Shown: positions 37,376 through 52,869 of the stretch, one piece after another
Layout: each line of letters starts with the position of its first letter
Numbering within the stretch: position 1 is the stretch's first letter
The notes under the pieces: model-generated
Databases searched by the model: none
What the model was told of the DNA's origin: nothing
What the model saw: only the letters and a program-made list of their open reading frames with translations
Translations under genes and position numbers: made by a program
From: Patagioenas fasciata
Taxonomy: Eukaryota; Chordata; Aves; Columbiformes; Columbidae
Direction: 5' to 3'
DNA length: 64,000 nucleotides
Assembly (NCBI RefSeq): GCF_037038585.1
Contig: NC_092520.1
Span: forward strand, 57,378,501-57,442,500

Positions 37376-37391
37376 CTGTGGGTACCCACAG
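37376..37391. other. Perfect 16-bp palindrome, intron 4
   Basis: CTGTGGGTACCCACAG is its own reverse complement. It is not part of any recognised repeat. It could bind a dimeric factor or be chance. Confidence 0.7.
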
Positions 37392-40160
37392 CAAGCATGC
37401 CTGCTGTTTTTTTTACATTACACAGTTTTTATAGTCTTTATCTTGACATCTGCCTCTTGGAATCTCAAAGCTGACTTGTCTTTCAAAATAAAACTTTTGA
37501 GAGCGGAAAACTTAGATTGGGTTTTAGGTAGAGGAATATCTTCCTCAGAGTTATCCTGTAAAGTAATTAAAAATTTTAATGCACTGTCAGAAAAGTAATT
37601 TTCCTGTAGAATTAACATTTAAAAAAACTCACCCTAAAATAATATTTTAGAAAATCCAAATATTTACATTAGTGGAATTTTGAAGGAAAAATGCTCACTT
37701 TTGTGAACATTATGTAATAAAGGGAGTGTTTAAGGCATTTGTAAGACTGATGTAAGAGGAATGGAATCTTTAATACTTATGCTGGGCATGATGATAATTT
37801 TGAGGTTTCATGACTGAATTTTTCTGGTTTATTATAGGTGCTGCTTTAGTATTTAACCTTAATGGAAAAACCCCACTCACTGGGTACCCAGAAGTGGTTA
37901 AGGACTGTGTGTATGTACATATGTATAGACACATGTATATGTATTTTTATGATACATATATATGTTACATAGATGAAAGGAAAATTTTGTTTTAGAAAAC
38001 CTTCACTGAAAGTTTCTCATCATTAAGGTATTCTGCATTTACCCCCAACCTATTTTAGGAATTTTCTTTTTGTATTATTTAACACTTTTATCTCTTTCAT
38101 TATGTCTAAATTTCTCTAGGTCCAAAATATTTCTGCAAGGACTCTGTGCTCTCCTGTCCCCTCTTTGTTCACTGTATTGGATCCAATGATCATATGGTGG
38201 GGAGATGGTTTAACTTGCTGATCTGACAGAAGGTTAACTTCCCCTCCCCTTAGATTACTCTTCCACTGGGAAAAATCTGTTCTGTTCAGTTCATTGATCT
38301 TTCAGCAATGTTGTAATTGCTAGAGCTGAACGTGGAGGAGAGTTAGGGCTGGGATCATACTTTGAATGGCAACTTGTATAAAGTGAGGCTTATTGTGAAA
38401 CTTCATTCATGTCTCAATATATGGCTCGTTTTGGGTGAGAAGTTAGTCCATACTGGGAAAAACTTGATTTACTGTACAGTCTGTATCTAGTATTTCTGAT
38501 TTTTAATGTTAGTCTTCTACTGCTCCAAAATATGCTTCCTTGAGCTGATGTCCATATTTCTCACCTTTCTTTTAAATACTGTTGCATAATTGAAACACCA
38601 GGTAGCTGTGAACTCACCTTGCTGTTGCTGTTCTCTCAGCACTGGAACTGGTTTCAGGGGATCCCTGACTTTAATTATCATCCTTGGATGCTGGAAGCAA
38701 AATCTGTAGTGCATCTGTCTGTAGGCAGGAAGATTGAGATTTGAGGGGAACCATGTCTGAATAGTTGTGCACTGTATTCATCTATCTGGAAGAGGAGCTC
38801 TATCTGAATTAGGCTGAAAATGCTAGATGGGAGCATGCTGCCAATACATGTGATGTGTTGCTTTGTGGTGTGACTTTAGTTTAAGCTACTTTTTCTGTAT
38901 CACAGGTTTTCTGGGATATCTAGCTAATATATGAAGTTTAGTAGTTGCTGGCTACTCTTGCTACCACCTGATACTGCGTTTTAGACCTGCTTAACTAGTT
39001 TTCTGATCTCCCACATGTCTTACCCATTTAGAAGGCAAAACAAAGTAACATGCAAATGCATTCCATGGTGAGCTTATTTTTGGGAGAGGCAGGGAAAAGA
39101 AACTGCATGAGAAAGATCTGTCCTGCTGCTTTGCTAAAGTGCTTAGAAAGCTGAGATTCCATTAGGGAAAGGCTGACATGTGGGTGCAGATGTTTGAAAT
39201 GCAGAGAGGCTACTTAAAACACTGTAGGATGCTGCTGGTTTGTTAACATCACAAAAAACTTCATTCTTTTTCTAAGACACTTAAAGCCCAGAATCACATC
39301 CACTGCGAAGATGAAACTCTAGCATCTATGCAGGGCATAGTGGACTTGTCTAAATGTGAAGAATTGCTCAACTTTTGCAACAGGTGGAGACTCTTTGGTA
39401 AACAGATTTAGTTAAGTATCTTCCCCAAGTTGCTAGTGTATACTGTGAAGTAAGGTTTTCCTGTTTCTCCTGGGCACTTGATCTAGAATCTAGAGCCTAG
39501 ATGATGTATGCCAAAGTAAAAGTGGTCTGTAGAGATATCAGTGCAGTTGCTGACTTGTAGAGTCTTTCACAGCACACCCTAAATCAGCGAAGGTTGTTCT
39601 GAATGGTGGTGCTGCCTCTGCTCTTCACTTGGGTGAAGAAACTTATAGGTGCTGCCCCTGTTAAAGGGAGCCATAAGTGGAAGGACACAAGGGTGATACT
39701 TTTCCCTTAAGATTGTGTTTTGCTATTGGTGCAATGAGTTGAAGAATGAAATGTTTTTTCCCTCTGAATTCTTCTACCTCTCAATTCTGCAGTTCATCCA
39801 AAGGTAGATTAAGCAAGATTACTGTTGATTTCCCTTTTTCTGCTTCTTCAGTTGTACTAAAAAAGAAAGATTGTTTGTGGTTGGTGTTGACTAAAGCATG
39901 TGGAAGGCTGTGATACAAACCAGCCACTTAATTCTGCTAAATTATCAGTAACAAACAAATTACTCTAATTGGCTGTTTAAAAAAGGATGGTCTGTTACAG
40001 TTGTCTGCTACAACTTTAAGCAGGCTCTCATCTCGAAATGAAAAGATGCTTGAACTTGAAAAAGTTAAACAACCTTTTATTGTACTTGTTTATCTACAGA
40101 TAGGCTTTTAGGCTAAAGGAGCCTTGTTCCAAGAACAATTGAGTTTTGAACAGAAGCCCA

Positions 40161-40240
40161 TAGAGACAAACTTTCCTAGAAGAGGTCTAAGAATGTTCTA
40201 TAGAGACAAAAGTTCTAAGAGAATGTGCTGTAGAGACAAA
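40161..40240. repeat. Three-copy interspersed direct repeat, intron 4
   Basis: TAGAGACAAA occurs exactly at 40161, 40201 and 40231. The two spacers share CTAAGAATGTTC and CTAAGAGAATGTGC, so the units are about 40 and 30 bp long with an internal deletion. Confidence 0.75.
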
Positions 40241-41439
40241 ACATTTGATTTTCAATGTCTGGCCAAAAAAAATCCCACCACCCTGTTTTAGTCAGCTTAA
40301 TTGTAGTGTCTTCCTAACATTGAACTTCTCAGATCTGGCTAAACTTCAGTTCTGTGGTCTTAAGTTTGTATGAGGCACTGCATTACTAGTTCCTGGTCTT
40401 TACTGTTTTGGAGTGTGAAACACAGTAAGCACTTCCAATAAAATTCTGCTGGAAAACCCTTTCCCATCAGTGTTGTAGAATGTGCTTCACTGGGAAGTTA
40501 TCTGCCAAAGAATATGCATATAGGAAAAGGCTTTAAGAAAAGCGATTCTGGAAGTGTTCTCTAGATTCTTATCTGGAATGTCTTCAGGACTCTGGAGGCA
40601 CTTCCTTGCTTGTCCCAGCAAATAGAACTCAGTTTCAGAGTAACACTGCATGACAGCTTTAGCTTGGTCTGTTTTTCACAGTACTAGTGATCAGGCCTCT
40701 AGATACAGTGGGGGAGCCCTTTCCTATTGGTGTGATCTCTGTCAAGTAGAATTTTATGTCTTTTCAATAGCCAACAAAGTTCCAGAGCTTCATTCATAGG
40801 AGAGAGAATTGAAATTTCTTTTTCTTTTTTAAAGATTACAAAAATAAATTCATGTTTGAGAATGCAAACAGATGAAAATATCTGTGGAGAGTGTATTCTC
40901 TTAGTCTTGGTTAGAAACCTAGTCTTCCTTGCCTGGTAGGTATCTCTTGTTAAAAGACTGTTCAGTTCAACCTGGATAATGTCATTTTAATTTCAGTTGA
41001 AATCTGTGGGTTTTTGAGGCCACTAGTTAGTGAGGCGATTGCTGTTTACAAGTTTTTACCAGCTGGCAAACTGAAGGGCAGGAGGGAAGTAGTATGCTAA
41101 TTTTTTTTACTCGTGTGGTATCTGCTAACCTAGGGTCTAATCCTGTGGGTGCTAATGGATGGGCTGTTTTGAGGGTCATTGTAGACTTGGAGAGGGGACT
41201 GTAAGTAAATACCCTTTACCAAACCAAATGTTTGAAGGCCACTGAGGAATTTTTACCTTAATCCTCACATAACTATTTGTGGGCCATCAAATTAAAATTT
41301 ATAAATTCAAAACAGGCTTGCAGAGAAATCTTATTCTGACTATAGTTTGACTTGTTTGTGTAAATCTCTAGGTTTTGAAATGCTGAGTAAAAATAAATAT
41401 GAAGTACGGGGTAGTTATGTTACTTACAGCTTTCACAGT

Positions 41440-42010
41440 TCTGCTTTTCACAGGGTTTAGAAATGTTTCCATTATTTAATTTTTAAAGTTAAATGCTGTA
41501 ATTGTGTGGCCGTATTTCTTTGCAGGTAGCACTTTAAAGGCTGTATGAATATCTCACACTCACTGTGTGCACAAGTTTATTGCAGTATCGGTATATGTAT
41601 CTTAGTGCAAAGCTGCTAAAGACACTTCAGTCAGATGAAATGTGTTCTGGCAAAGTGGTAAATTTGAACCTTATTGCATCTATTTTATTTTTTTTTTAGT
41701 TCAAGACTATCAAAGCTCTTTGGTTTTGTCTCTTTTGGCAGTGATGGTGGCAAGATTTGAGGTGGTTGGTTTTTTTAGCTACCTTACAAAGGATTTACTC
41801 ATTAGCCATATTTTATGGGTTGAGCTAATTGTGATTTGTCTTGCTGAGCGATATTATGCAGTTTGGGCCAATTAAGAGAATCCACTTACACTGACGGATG
41901 TTGTTCCAATGTGCGATATTGATTTGAGCTATAAAAGGAGAATGGCTTGTTTGATTAGATTTCTTTGTCTAAACAATGCTCAATATCTTATCTAATGTAC
42001 GTAGCAGAAG
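41440..42010. promoter_or_regulatory. Candidate conserved noncoding element, intron 4
   Basis: Repeat-free block with TCATTAGCCATATTTTATGG, GAGCTAATTGTGATTTG, GGCCAATTAAGAG, GATTTGAGCTATAAAAGG and TCTAAACAATGCTC (SOX-like ACAATG). There is a TATA-like TATAAAAG at about 41931 but no gene follows. Conservation is inferred only. Confidence 0.3.
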
Positions 42011-45000
42011 CATTCTCTTCACTGAGGTTTTTATAATTGTTTCCTAGGTTTGATTAACATTGTGTATACAGATACAAGTTTCCCTATATGTAAATTTTGT
42101 AACAATACAAGAGAATTGGGGGAGGGAAATGGGTCTTGTAATTCAGTATACCTGTCTGCTGTGTGAATATCAACTTGTGTTGAGACCTGGGGATGCATAG
42201 AGTGACCTGCTTTGAAAAACTGGGACACTGGGGAATCCCAGACATTTACCTCCCCAGAGATGGAGGAGTGGGGGGACTGAGTGTGTGTATGTGTTAATTA
42301 GTCATTTACAGTGAAGTAAATGGCATCTGTTGCATGACAAGCATCAGAAACTGCCAAAGTATATAAAATCATCTGTGAAAACTATGCAGGTGATATTAAG
42401 TACTCGATTAGGAAACATGTAGATGTGTTTTGTGTGTAGGTTTTTTGTTCCTCTTCAGCATTTATGACATCAGCCTTCAATTTTTGAATTAGTAGATGAT
42501 GAGAATAACCACAAAACAAATTAGGGAGAAAAGCACTTCTATCATGAATCAGATCCATAAGAATGTAATAAACTCTGGAGTTGCTGAATAATTATAATTC
42601 TAGGGATCTGTAAATTATCTCAGCATCTTTGTTTTATAGCTTGCATATGCACTGAAAAAAGTTAGTTCTTTGCCTTGAAATATTAATACATTCTCTTTCC
42701 ATACAAAGAAAACTTTTCTGTGTTGAAATGTTGAGGAGCATGTATATGTAAATGTTGTGTTTATAATATAGATTTCAACTAGCAGTCTGCAGCACCTGAA
42801 TGGCTCTTGGAGAAGGTTACCTTGATTCTGCTATGTTAAACAAAATGTCTATAGGAGTGCTATGTATGTTTTATGTAGTAAGCTATTCATTTTGATGTCT
42901 TGAAATTATGATTATTTGAGATACATGTTTAAAGGGATAATTCAGTAAGTTCAGGATAAGGTTGGGCAAGAGAGCATGCTGCTGTCAGATGAATACCTGT
43001 GCCACCCTCCAGAGTAAAGGAGAGCTAGCATAATCTAGGTAATTTGGGTACTTAGTAGCTCTGATTCAGTGCAGTCCTTCTAAATTGGGTTATCTCCTGG
43101 AAAGCAGATATTGACTATTTTTGTGGTGCTTGTATCTAAAATGTTGGGCTATGGGCGTATTTCCCTTTTGGGATGTAATGCTAAGCCCCAGTACCAAACC
43201 CGGTTTATAAGTCATACTGAAATACTGAAACCTAATGTAGGTGAAGGATCTTCCAAACCAATGGCTGCTACTGTGATTACCCCTTATTGCCCTTTCAGCT
43301 CTGAGATCTGCTGCAGCCTGGAGTGGTGCTTGGAACCAGGGCTGGCCAAAAAAGGCAGCCCTGCCTTTACCTGCCCATTTGCTGCGAACGTGGTGGGGAT
43401 ACACAAAGCTGTTCCTGTGTGAAGATCTGGCAGCATTTACTGACTTAGGTGGCTTCTGGACCTAAACTAGCTTTGGAAACAGGTGGCCATTTTTGTTTGA
43501 TTTCCAAAGATGTAACAAACCTATTACTGGGATTCAGATGCCTAAATTTAGTCTGTGGTATTTTGAATTAACTGGATTCAGTAGGTTTTGGTCACTATTG
43601 TCTTATTTTTGTTGCTGCAATATAATTAGCCCTTGTAAAATATACTACTGCAAATATACAACACTTTAAGGTTTGTCTGCTTTTTCAACCTTTGTTATCC
43701 GTTGTTATCTCTGCTTGAGCTTGCAGGGTCAATTCTAATATTTATGAAGGAATTGCATTTCAAGAACCTTCTGGGACTTGCTTCTTTGTTTTCTTGACAT
43801 TGTAAACTAAAGCAGAGAAAGTTAAACTTCTGAAGTTTTATCTCTAGTAAATTAGGGAGAAGCTTTAAGTACTGAGGATTTGTGATTTAAGTCAAACACT
43901 TAAGCAACACTTGAATTTGAAAACAAATATATTTGAAACTTGTAATGCTTGAGGAAAAGGAGTTGCTAGATTATTTGGTCTGTCTAGAAATATTGCATTA
44001 TCAGTCAGCTTATGCAGAGGAAAAGATTTACTGAATTGTGGTGTGAAGTATGTGCCACTTTGTAGTGTAGATTCAAATGATGGCTTTTGTTGTAATGTTT
44101 GCTAGTAATTATGGTTAGAGTAATTATTTCTATGTACTGTGAATTCTGTGGTGTATTTATGTTATGGTATTTGGCCCATTCTTCATGAACTACAGTGTAT
44201 TGTAAAATAAACTAAATGCTTAGTGGAATTGTAATCATGCATTACTAAGAAACAGGTCTCTATTTCCAGATTATATGTGCACTGGTTTAATCGTGGAGGT
44301 TTTAAACTAGTCGGGAGGAATGGAGAAGTCTTTCTTGCCCTTGGGAGATTTACTGAGTGTTTATGTGGCAGTGTATCAGGTAATGTGAAGGTGATATGGC
44401 TGCTGTTTTGTTATATCCATGTGTGGTATATTAGGGTGTAAGCAAAGCTGAACTGGTGCTGAAGTAGAGAAGGCAGTAAGGACTTACAGTGAGGTAAATA
44501 AGGAGAAATGGATTTGCCAGGTTACAGGGGAGTGTGGGAAGAGTCGAAACACCAGAGAGTTGAAGTAACAATGAAGCATTTCAAAAAGGGGGAGAAAATG
44601 GTAGGGGAAAAGTGCACTAGTCTAATGTGTATAAAATAAATGGTTTTGCAGTATCTTCTATGGCTACTTTTGGTACTAGTAGGACTGTTGGTGTCTCAGT
44701 GTGAGAAGTGTGTGGGTGTGGGGTGTTTTCTTGATACCTAAAAATCTAAATATGGTGACTCCTTTCCTCTAAGGAAGCAGTTAGTTTTGTAAAACATGTG
44801 CTTAACTGTGCTTAAGCTTGAATGACCTTGTTTAGACATGTAAACCACACTGGAACTCCAAACAACAACTTGAAGCATATAAATTGATCATGCAAATGAA
44901 AGTATCCACGGGCCATGTTGCTTATTGTATTTAGTGTTCCAGGAAGGATGACAGGCTAATCTTGATAGCATTTGATCAAAATAGATTACTGACTTAAATA

Positions 45001-46675
45001 GTTGAGGTGTATTTATTAAAAAGCATTAAAATCCTGCTTCATGATTGTACTAGTGCTTAGGAGTTTTTGGTTTTGCTTTGTTTTTAATGTGAGGCTAATG
45101 CTGTAGTGGTAAAATTCACCATTAAGTCACTATTGTGACTTTACAGAAGCAGCAATTCAGATGTGAAATGCCGTGCAATTCCAGGAGGTTATGTGAACTC
45201 TCAAATCCTCAAGTATACAGCAAATTCAGAAACTCTTTAAGAGATGCCCCCAGAAATGAGCTTGGAACAAAGTGTCAAAGAAAAATTAATCCTACCACCA
45301 GGAAGGAAAATTAACTTGCCATTTTTCTGAACTTTGTGGAAGTTAAAATATTTAGATAGGTTTGTTATACTTAAATATTTATTTCTCATATTCAAAATGT
45401 TGTTTGACTACTGCTTGTCACTTTTTCTAGTTTTTTTCTGGCCTTTTTTCTACTGAATGAGGCAATAGTATATGTGGGCAACAGTACTTCTAACCTTAGT
45501 TTGTCATACTTGACAGCCTTCCCGCTATTTAGAAATAAAATTTCTTTTTGCAAAGAACAAAATTCTGTTTGTAAACTAAAAATTAAAAATTCATGTATAT
45601 GAATGCTCCTTTTTTCTAGAAGAATACCCTTTTTAACCAATGTATTCTCACCTTCAAATGTCAAAGATATCAAATATTCCATAAAAATAACTTTGACATT
45701 TCTAACACCGGTTTTAAAACTTTCAGTATAAACAAGGCTTACTGACACATAGCTAATATAATCTTAGTTTAAGCAATGGCATGCTTTCTTAAATACATAC
45801 TGAAAGGGAGCTTACAGAAGGAGAGCAGAATGGGGGAAAAACTGGTTGTTTCTGTGGTCCTTGTGCATCTTTAAAGGAAAAGTACTCTGAACTCTGAAAA
45901 CATGTGGAAGACCAATCTAATTAAACTTTTATAACTTTTTCTTCAAGGTAAGTGTGTATGAATTGTAAGTAGACCTCTAACTTTGAACCTACCTTCTAAC
46001 TTCAGACCTAGCTATTTTATTGTTCCTGGTAAAATGCTGGAAGTGTTCATCCCTTTTGTATAGTTCAGATTAGACTAAAAAATGTTTGGCAAATGCATAT
46101 AAATGAGGATACAATGGATTAGGAATCAAACATGAGCCTGCTTAAATAATTCTCAAGATTTTCTGGTTCATGTGTAGTGATATTGAACTCTTTAGTCATA
46201 GGCTTTAATTTGTGCATGGTGCTGACCTGATGCTGTGCAGGGACACTGACTGCATCCCTTCATTCAATCTTCTCTAATTATCCCCAACTTCCTGGGGAGC
46301 CTGCTTAGAATGGTCATGAATGTTTGTTATTAAGTATTAAGATATTAGACTACCCTGGTTACATGTAACAAAGTAGCTTTTGGTCTGCATTTACATATAG
46401 ATGATCAGTATAGAAAGCTGAAATTATATTTGTCATGATTTTATTTAATCAAATTCAAAATGATATGTTGAAATAATAAAACATTTTGACAGTGACTTAA
46501 GCTCAGAGTTAAATGAAATGCAATTTAATGTTACTGTGTGAGTTCTTGTATGTCAATGTTGGTAATTTCAGTGTGTGTTTTAGCATGGTTATGGTATGTA
46601 AATTACCTTTGAAACAATCAAATGTGTGTGTATTTCAGGATGGTGGCAATTATTTTCGCTGGGAGCATCTGTTAA

Positions 46676-48644
<1,969 letters not shown>

Positions 48645-48698
48645 GTACACCCAGGATATGGATTTCTTTCAGAAAACAAAGAATTTGCTAGGCGTTTG
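48645..48698 (+). CDS. PCCA: PCCA exon 6: HPGYGFLSEN motif
   Basis: This 54-nt exon encodes VHPGYGFLSENKEFARRL. HPGYGFLSEN is the signature of the biotin carboxylase N domain, close to the ATP-grasp boundary. It differs from human PCCA, as I recall it, only in Arg for Cys at the next-to-last position. The acceptor is TTTTTTTCCAG, a strong site, and the donor is GTAAGT; both are phase 0. Exon 7, expected to start with an AAEDV-like segment, was not found between here and position 64000. Confidence 0.97.
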
Positions 48699-51600
48699 GT
48701 AAGTTACGTCTATTTGCTTGTCTGTGAATGATGTATGAGGTGGCACATGAGTCATTTCCAGGTATCTAAGGAATCAAGATATCAATTCAAGGCAGATTTA
48801 AAAGAGACCTTACGATAGGGGACCTCTGTATGCTTTTTGTTCATGTGGATTTCTTGCATTTTGAGTGTAATTGTTGCCTGTGTTTTGTGAATAGTGGAGG
48901 TGGCTGTTTGTAAGAACTTTACCAAGGGTGTAAGAACCTTTTGGCATTTTCACTTGTGCCTGTACTGTTTATGAGGCTGCTCTGTAAAACTGGGTCACTG
49001 AAATGATCTAGGTTAAAAGTATCTGTTTTTAAGTGATCATTTTGGTGATTCATAGCACAGCTGGTGAACAGCTGTATCAGCAGCCTTGAGAAGGTGCTGA
49101 ACTGCACTTTCAGGATGGGAATAGAAAGCTGTTCTAAAAACTGGCTTCTCTGCTGGAGGTCGTGTATCGTGGAACTGCAGTCTCTGAAAGGACCAAAGAG
49201 TCAAGAGGGTGCTGTTTTCACTTCATGTCTGAATTTATAAAGATTATCACTCACAACCTCTTCAGTGTGGGTTTTGTGTATCACAGAAACTGATATGTCC
49301 TTTTAACTGATTTTTATTATTTTCCACGAACTTTAATGCAGCTGCTTACAAATTGGGGCAGTGTCAGGAGAAAGTTAAACACAATGTTTGGGCGAAGTGC
49401 TGAGTGGGTACTGTATGTGTAGTTGCTGCAGGCCTTGTCTTTGTCTATTTGTTTCACTGATAATAAGGACAAGTAGGTATTTGAAATTTCCAGGGAAAAG
49501 CTGTTATGGCTACCAACTTTATGGAGTAGATGAACTGTATAGCTGAAAAAAACATTGTGTTTTACAGGCAATAAGATAAATTTATTGTTTTGGAAGTAGT
49601 TTGCACCTTTAATTCAAGGTGAAATCATAGGTGAGGAATATGATTCTATAAAATGATAGCTCTTGTCTTAGCATTTGTGGAATAACTCTTGTTTCCATAT
49701 CTCTTGCCTGACTGTCCTTTTTGGCTCAAATTCTAATTGTATTGTAGACCTTTACTATTTAGTTGGTTTGGTGTTAGAGAATACCAAGGAGATTATTTGG
49801 GAATGAAATATCAACTTTATACATCTCAGTTACTGTGCTTTTTAAAAAGCCTTCGAACAAAAACAAGTGCAGGTTCTGTGTGATACTGAATGCACCCTGC
49901 TGGTTGCTGAGTGGTGGTGATGTTAAAGTTGAAAGGAATTCTGAACACTTGGCCTTTGCTGGGATTTACCCAATCTGTGGTGATCTCTTAACATGTTTTC
50001 ATGCAGTTTAGCACCTTTTACCACTGTTCTGCTTCATGTACCAGAGCCTCTTTTTAGAGAGAATATTTGGGGGTTAATTTGTAACAAACTGTATTCCCAC
50101 TGGATTGGACCAGCAGGATAACTGGCTTTAGTTGGGCAGTTCCTGTGTTTTAAGTTAATAATAAAAACAATCAATGAAACAGAAGTGCTTACTTGGGCTA
50201 TTTTGCTGCCAAAGTTTGACATTTGGTAGTTATTACTCTAAACTGGGCTAATTTCCTAATCTAGTTATTATTTGGTGACACAAGTTACAGTATTGGTGAT
50301 TTGATAATCTTGAACACTTTTTTTGGCAGGATTAAACAGAAATGAAGTACAAACATTCTTGTAGATCCCCTCTCACTTCCTATTTCTCATCTTCTCACTC
50401 AGATCCTTGGAACAGTGAATTCCTGAGATAAGGTGGTGATGAGAAACATGTTTGAGTTTAGATTGGTGCTACTGTCTCCAAATAGCTTTTAATGATGATT
50501 CAGAAACCTGGTGTGTTCTGTTACCTAAAAATATAATAAACCAAAATAGTTCTACTTTGCTTTTTGAAATGCACTATTTAAAGTCTCAATTAAGACATAA
50601 CCATGCTTCCCTGCATGTCAATGGCTCTAAAATATCAAACCCCTAGTGAGAGTTGGTGAAACAATCTGTCTTTATCACTGAGGGCTGCTTATTCTTTTTT
50701 CAAGACACCCTGATTAGTGTATTTAGGGAGGAAAACTTCCCTGCCATTTATTTTCTTTATTAAAGCCTGTAACAAATGTTACATACCTGTTGTGAAGTTG
50801 CTACAGATGTGTTTTTGTTGTTTTCTTTTTCCCTGTCCTTTTTGGCATGTACACTTTTCTTTTGCACTAAAAGTAGTGAAGAATCCTGGGCTTATTTCTT
50901 GGTGTGCATCTGTACTTTTGAAACAAACTAGCTAGATTTGGAAATGGAGAAATAAATTAAACTTCATGAACTTGTCAAATCTTTCTGTAAGAGCAGTAAT
51001 GAGCTCAAAGCAAAGCTTTGTCTTAACACATGGAGGGTCAGTTCACATGTAATCCCGCTGTGTATGATTTGAACAAAAGCATGTCTTTTTGTTCATTATT
51101 GCCTAAATGACTCATGAAATAGCACACAGTTAGAGACAGTCCTTGTGAAGAGTTGATGGACACATTTAGAGTACTGACAATCACTAGTCTTTCTTTTTCT
51201 TCTCTAGAAACTTAATTTTATTCTCTCTTAGAATGGGGGACAGCAAAAGTAAATGATCTGTTTCCAAAACAATTTCAAGAAAGCAATTAGTGGGTGCATA
51301 TCTGGTACATTGTTTGCTGTGATCCAATGAAGTTGGTGCATTCAGTTCCCTCTTCATGTGCATGTATTCTGGTTGCTGTTGATGGCTGACAGAAAAGGGA
51401 TTCATGGCATTTATATCAAGTAAATATGTCAAAGATTTCCTAAACCCTGAAGTCAATTTTTAAAGACTGTTTAAATGATGATGTATTTTGAAAAAAAAGT
51501 AATATTGATAACATTATTATGGAGAATAACAGAATATGGGGTTGTGCAATTGAATTTAGTTCCTTAGAATCTTACTTTGCAGCCTTAATTTAATTCAGAA

Positions 51601-51800
51601 ATATGAGCTATCCCATTTGGAACTCTTGCAGTGCCTTACAAAAATGATCTGTACATTGAAATAGTAAAATTCAGTACTTGTAGTTTATATATGCAAATAT
51701 GTTTGCATGTAGGCAGTTTGCTTCCTTCAAGGAATAATTCCATAATCGTCAGTGTATAGACATACACCTAAAGATGCAATTAAAATCTATTGCTGTGTTG

Positions 51801-51892
51801 AGGAAAAACAACACAACCACACACCCAAACAAAACAAACACCCCCCAAAACAAAAAAAACCCACCAAAACATGAGGCACACACAATCCCCTC
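51801..51892. repeat. A/C-rich low-complexity tract, intron 6
   Basis: About 90 bp composed mostly of A and C (ACAACACAACCACACACCC, CCCCCCAAAACAAAAAAAAC), with almost no G until its right end. It is the reverse composition of the surrounding G+T-leaning intron. Confidence 0.85.
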
Positions 51893-52835
51893 AAATCGTT
51901 TATCTTTTGCCAGATGCTATGCAGAGCTGCAAGAAAAAAATTGATATTTCATGTTTTGGAAGAATTTGTTAGTGACCTCTGTATTAAGGTTAGCTTGCTT
52001 AATGTTTCCTGTTTCATAAAATTAATGCAGACCCATTCTGAGACACTCATTACTTCTGTTGTCTGCAGCAGGCCTTTGAAATTTAGCAAGAAGAAAGCCC
52101 TGAGACTAAGGTGAGCCTTCTGGTTGACCTGTCATTGTGGAAGTCATACTTTTCAGAAATTGCCATTTTCTTTTCCTTGCTTGCAAATCTTCAGGGCAGC
52201 TGTTGTGGTGGGGGATGAGAGTGCTGAGTCAGGTCTCTTTGCATGTCCAGTACTTTGGGATTTGGCCCATGATCAGAGTGACTATTTCCTCCTTTTCTTA
52301 CCTGGGTGAAGAACAGAATGGGGGAGAAAAGTGAGAGAAATCGTGTGTGACTAGGTTGCACAGTCATTATTCCAGAGTCAGCTTTTCCCGTAGTCTAGCT
52401 GATGTTTGCAGTAAGTAGGAGTCTTACTCCTGTAGTTGAGGTTATGTATGTTCTTGTTTCCTGATAATGATTAGAAGCTTAAACCTTGATGCATGGCAAC
52501 TTGGTATTGCAGTTGCTCATAATGGGATCAGTTTTCTCCTTTTTAATTAAAAGAAAAATGTAAATGAACTTGCCCTTCCCCTCTTCCACAAAAGTCCCTT
52601 GGGAAGCTAATGTTAAAAAAAATCAACTAAATGAACACTATTCTTTTGCAAATTCTAGTATGAAAAATACTGGTTTCCAGAATCTGTATCTTCAGAGTAT
52701 TTTGGGTTCTTTTACATATCTGTGTGGTAGAGTTCCTGCTTTCATAGATGGTGCATTGTGGTGTATTTTTCCCAAGAAACCTACAGAATTTGTGCATGAA
52801 ATAATATCAAAATGATAAGAATTAAGGTTACAAAT

Positions 52836-52867
52836 GCAACCTTTAATCTAAGCAACCTTTAATCTAA
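52836..52867. repeat. Perfect 16-bp tandem duplication, intron 6
   Basis: GCAACCTTTAATCTAA occurs twice head to tail with no mismatch. A third, shorter echo (GCAACCTTGA) begins a few bases on. Confidence 0.9.
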
Positions 52868-52869
52868 AA

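Noticed and set aside
45392-45748. Minus-strand open frame of 118 codons in intron 4
   Set aside because: AT-rich with Lys/Phe/Leu-heavy composition, no domain, no splice or promoter support.
51801-51892. A/C-rich tract as a retroelement poly-A tail
   Set aside because: Mixed A and C with no element body beside it; simple low-complexity DNA.
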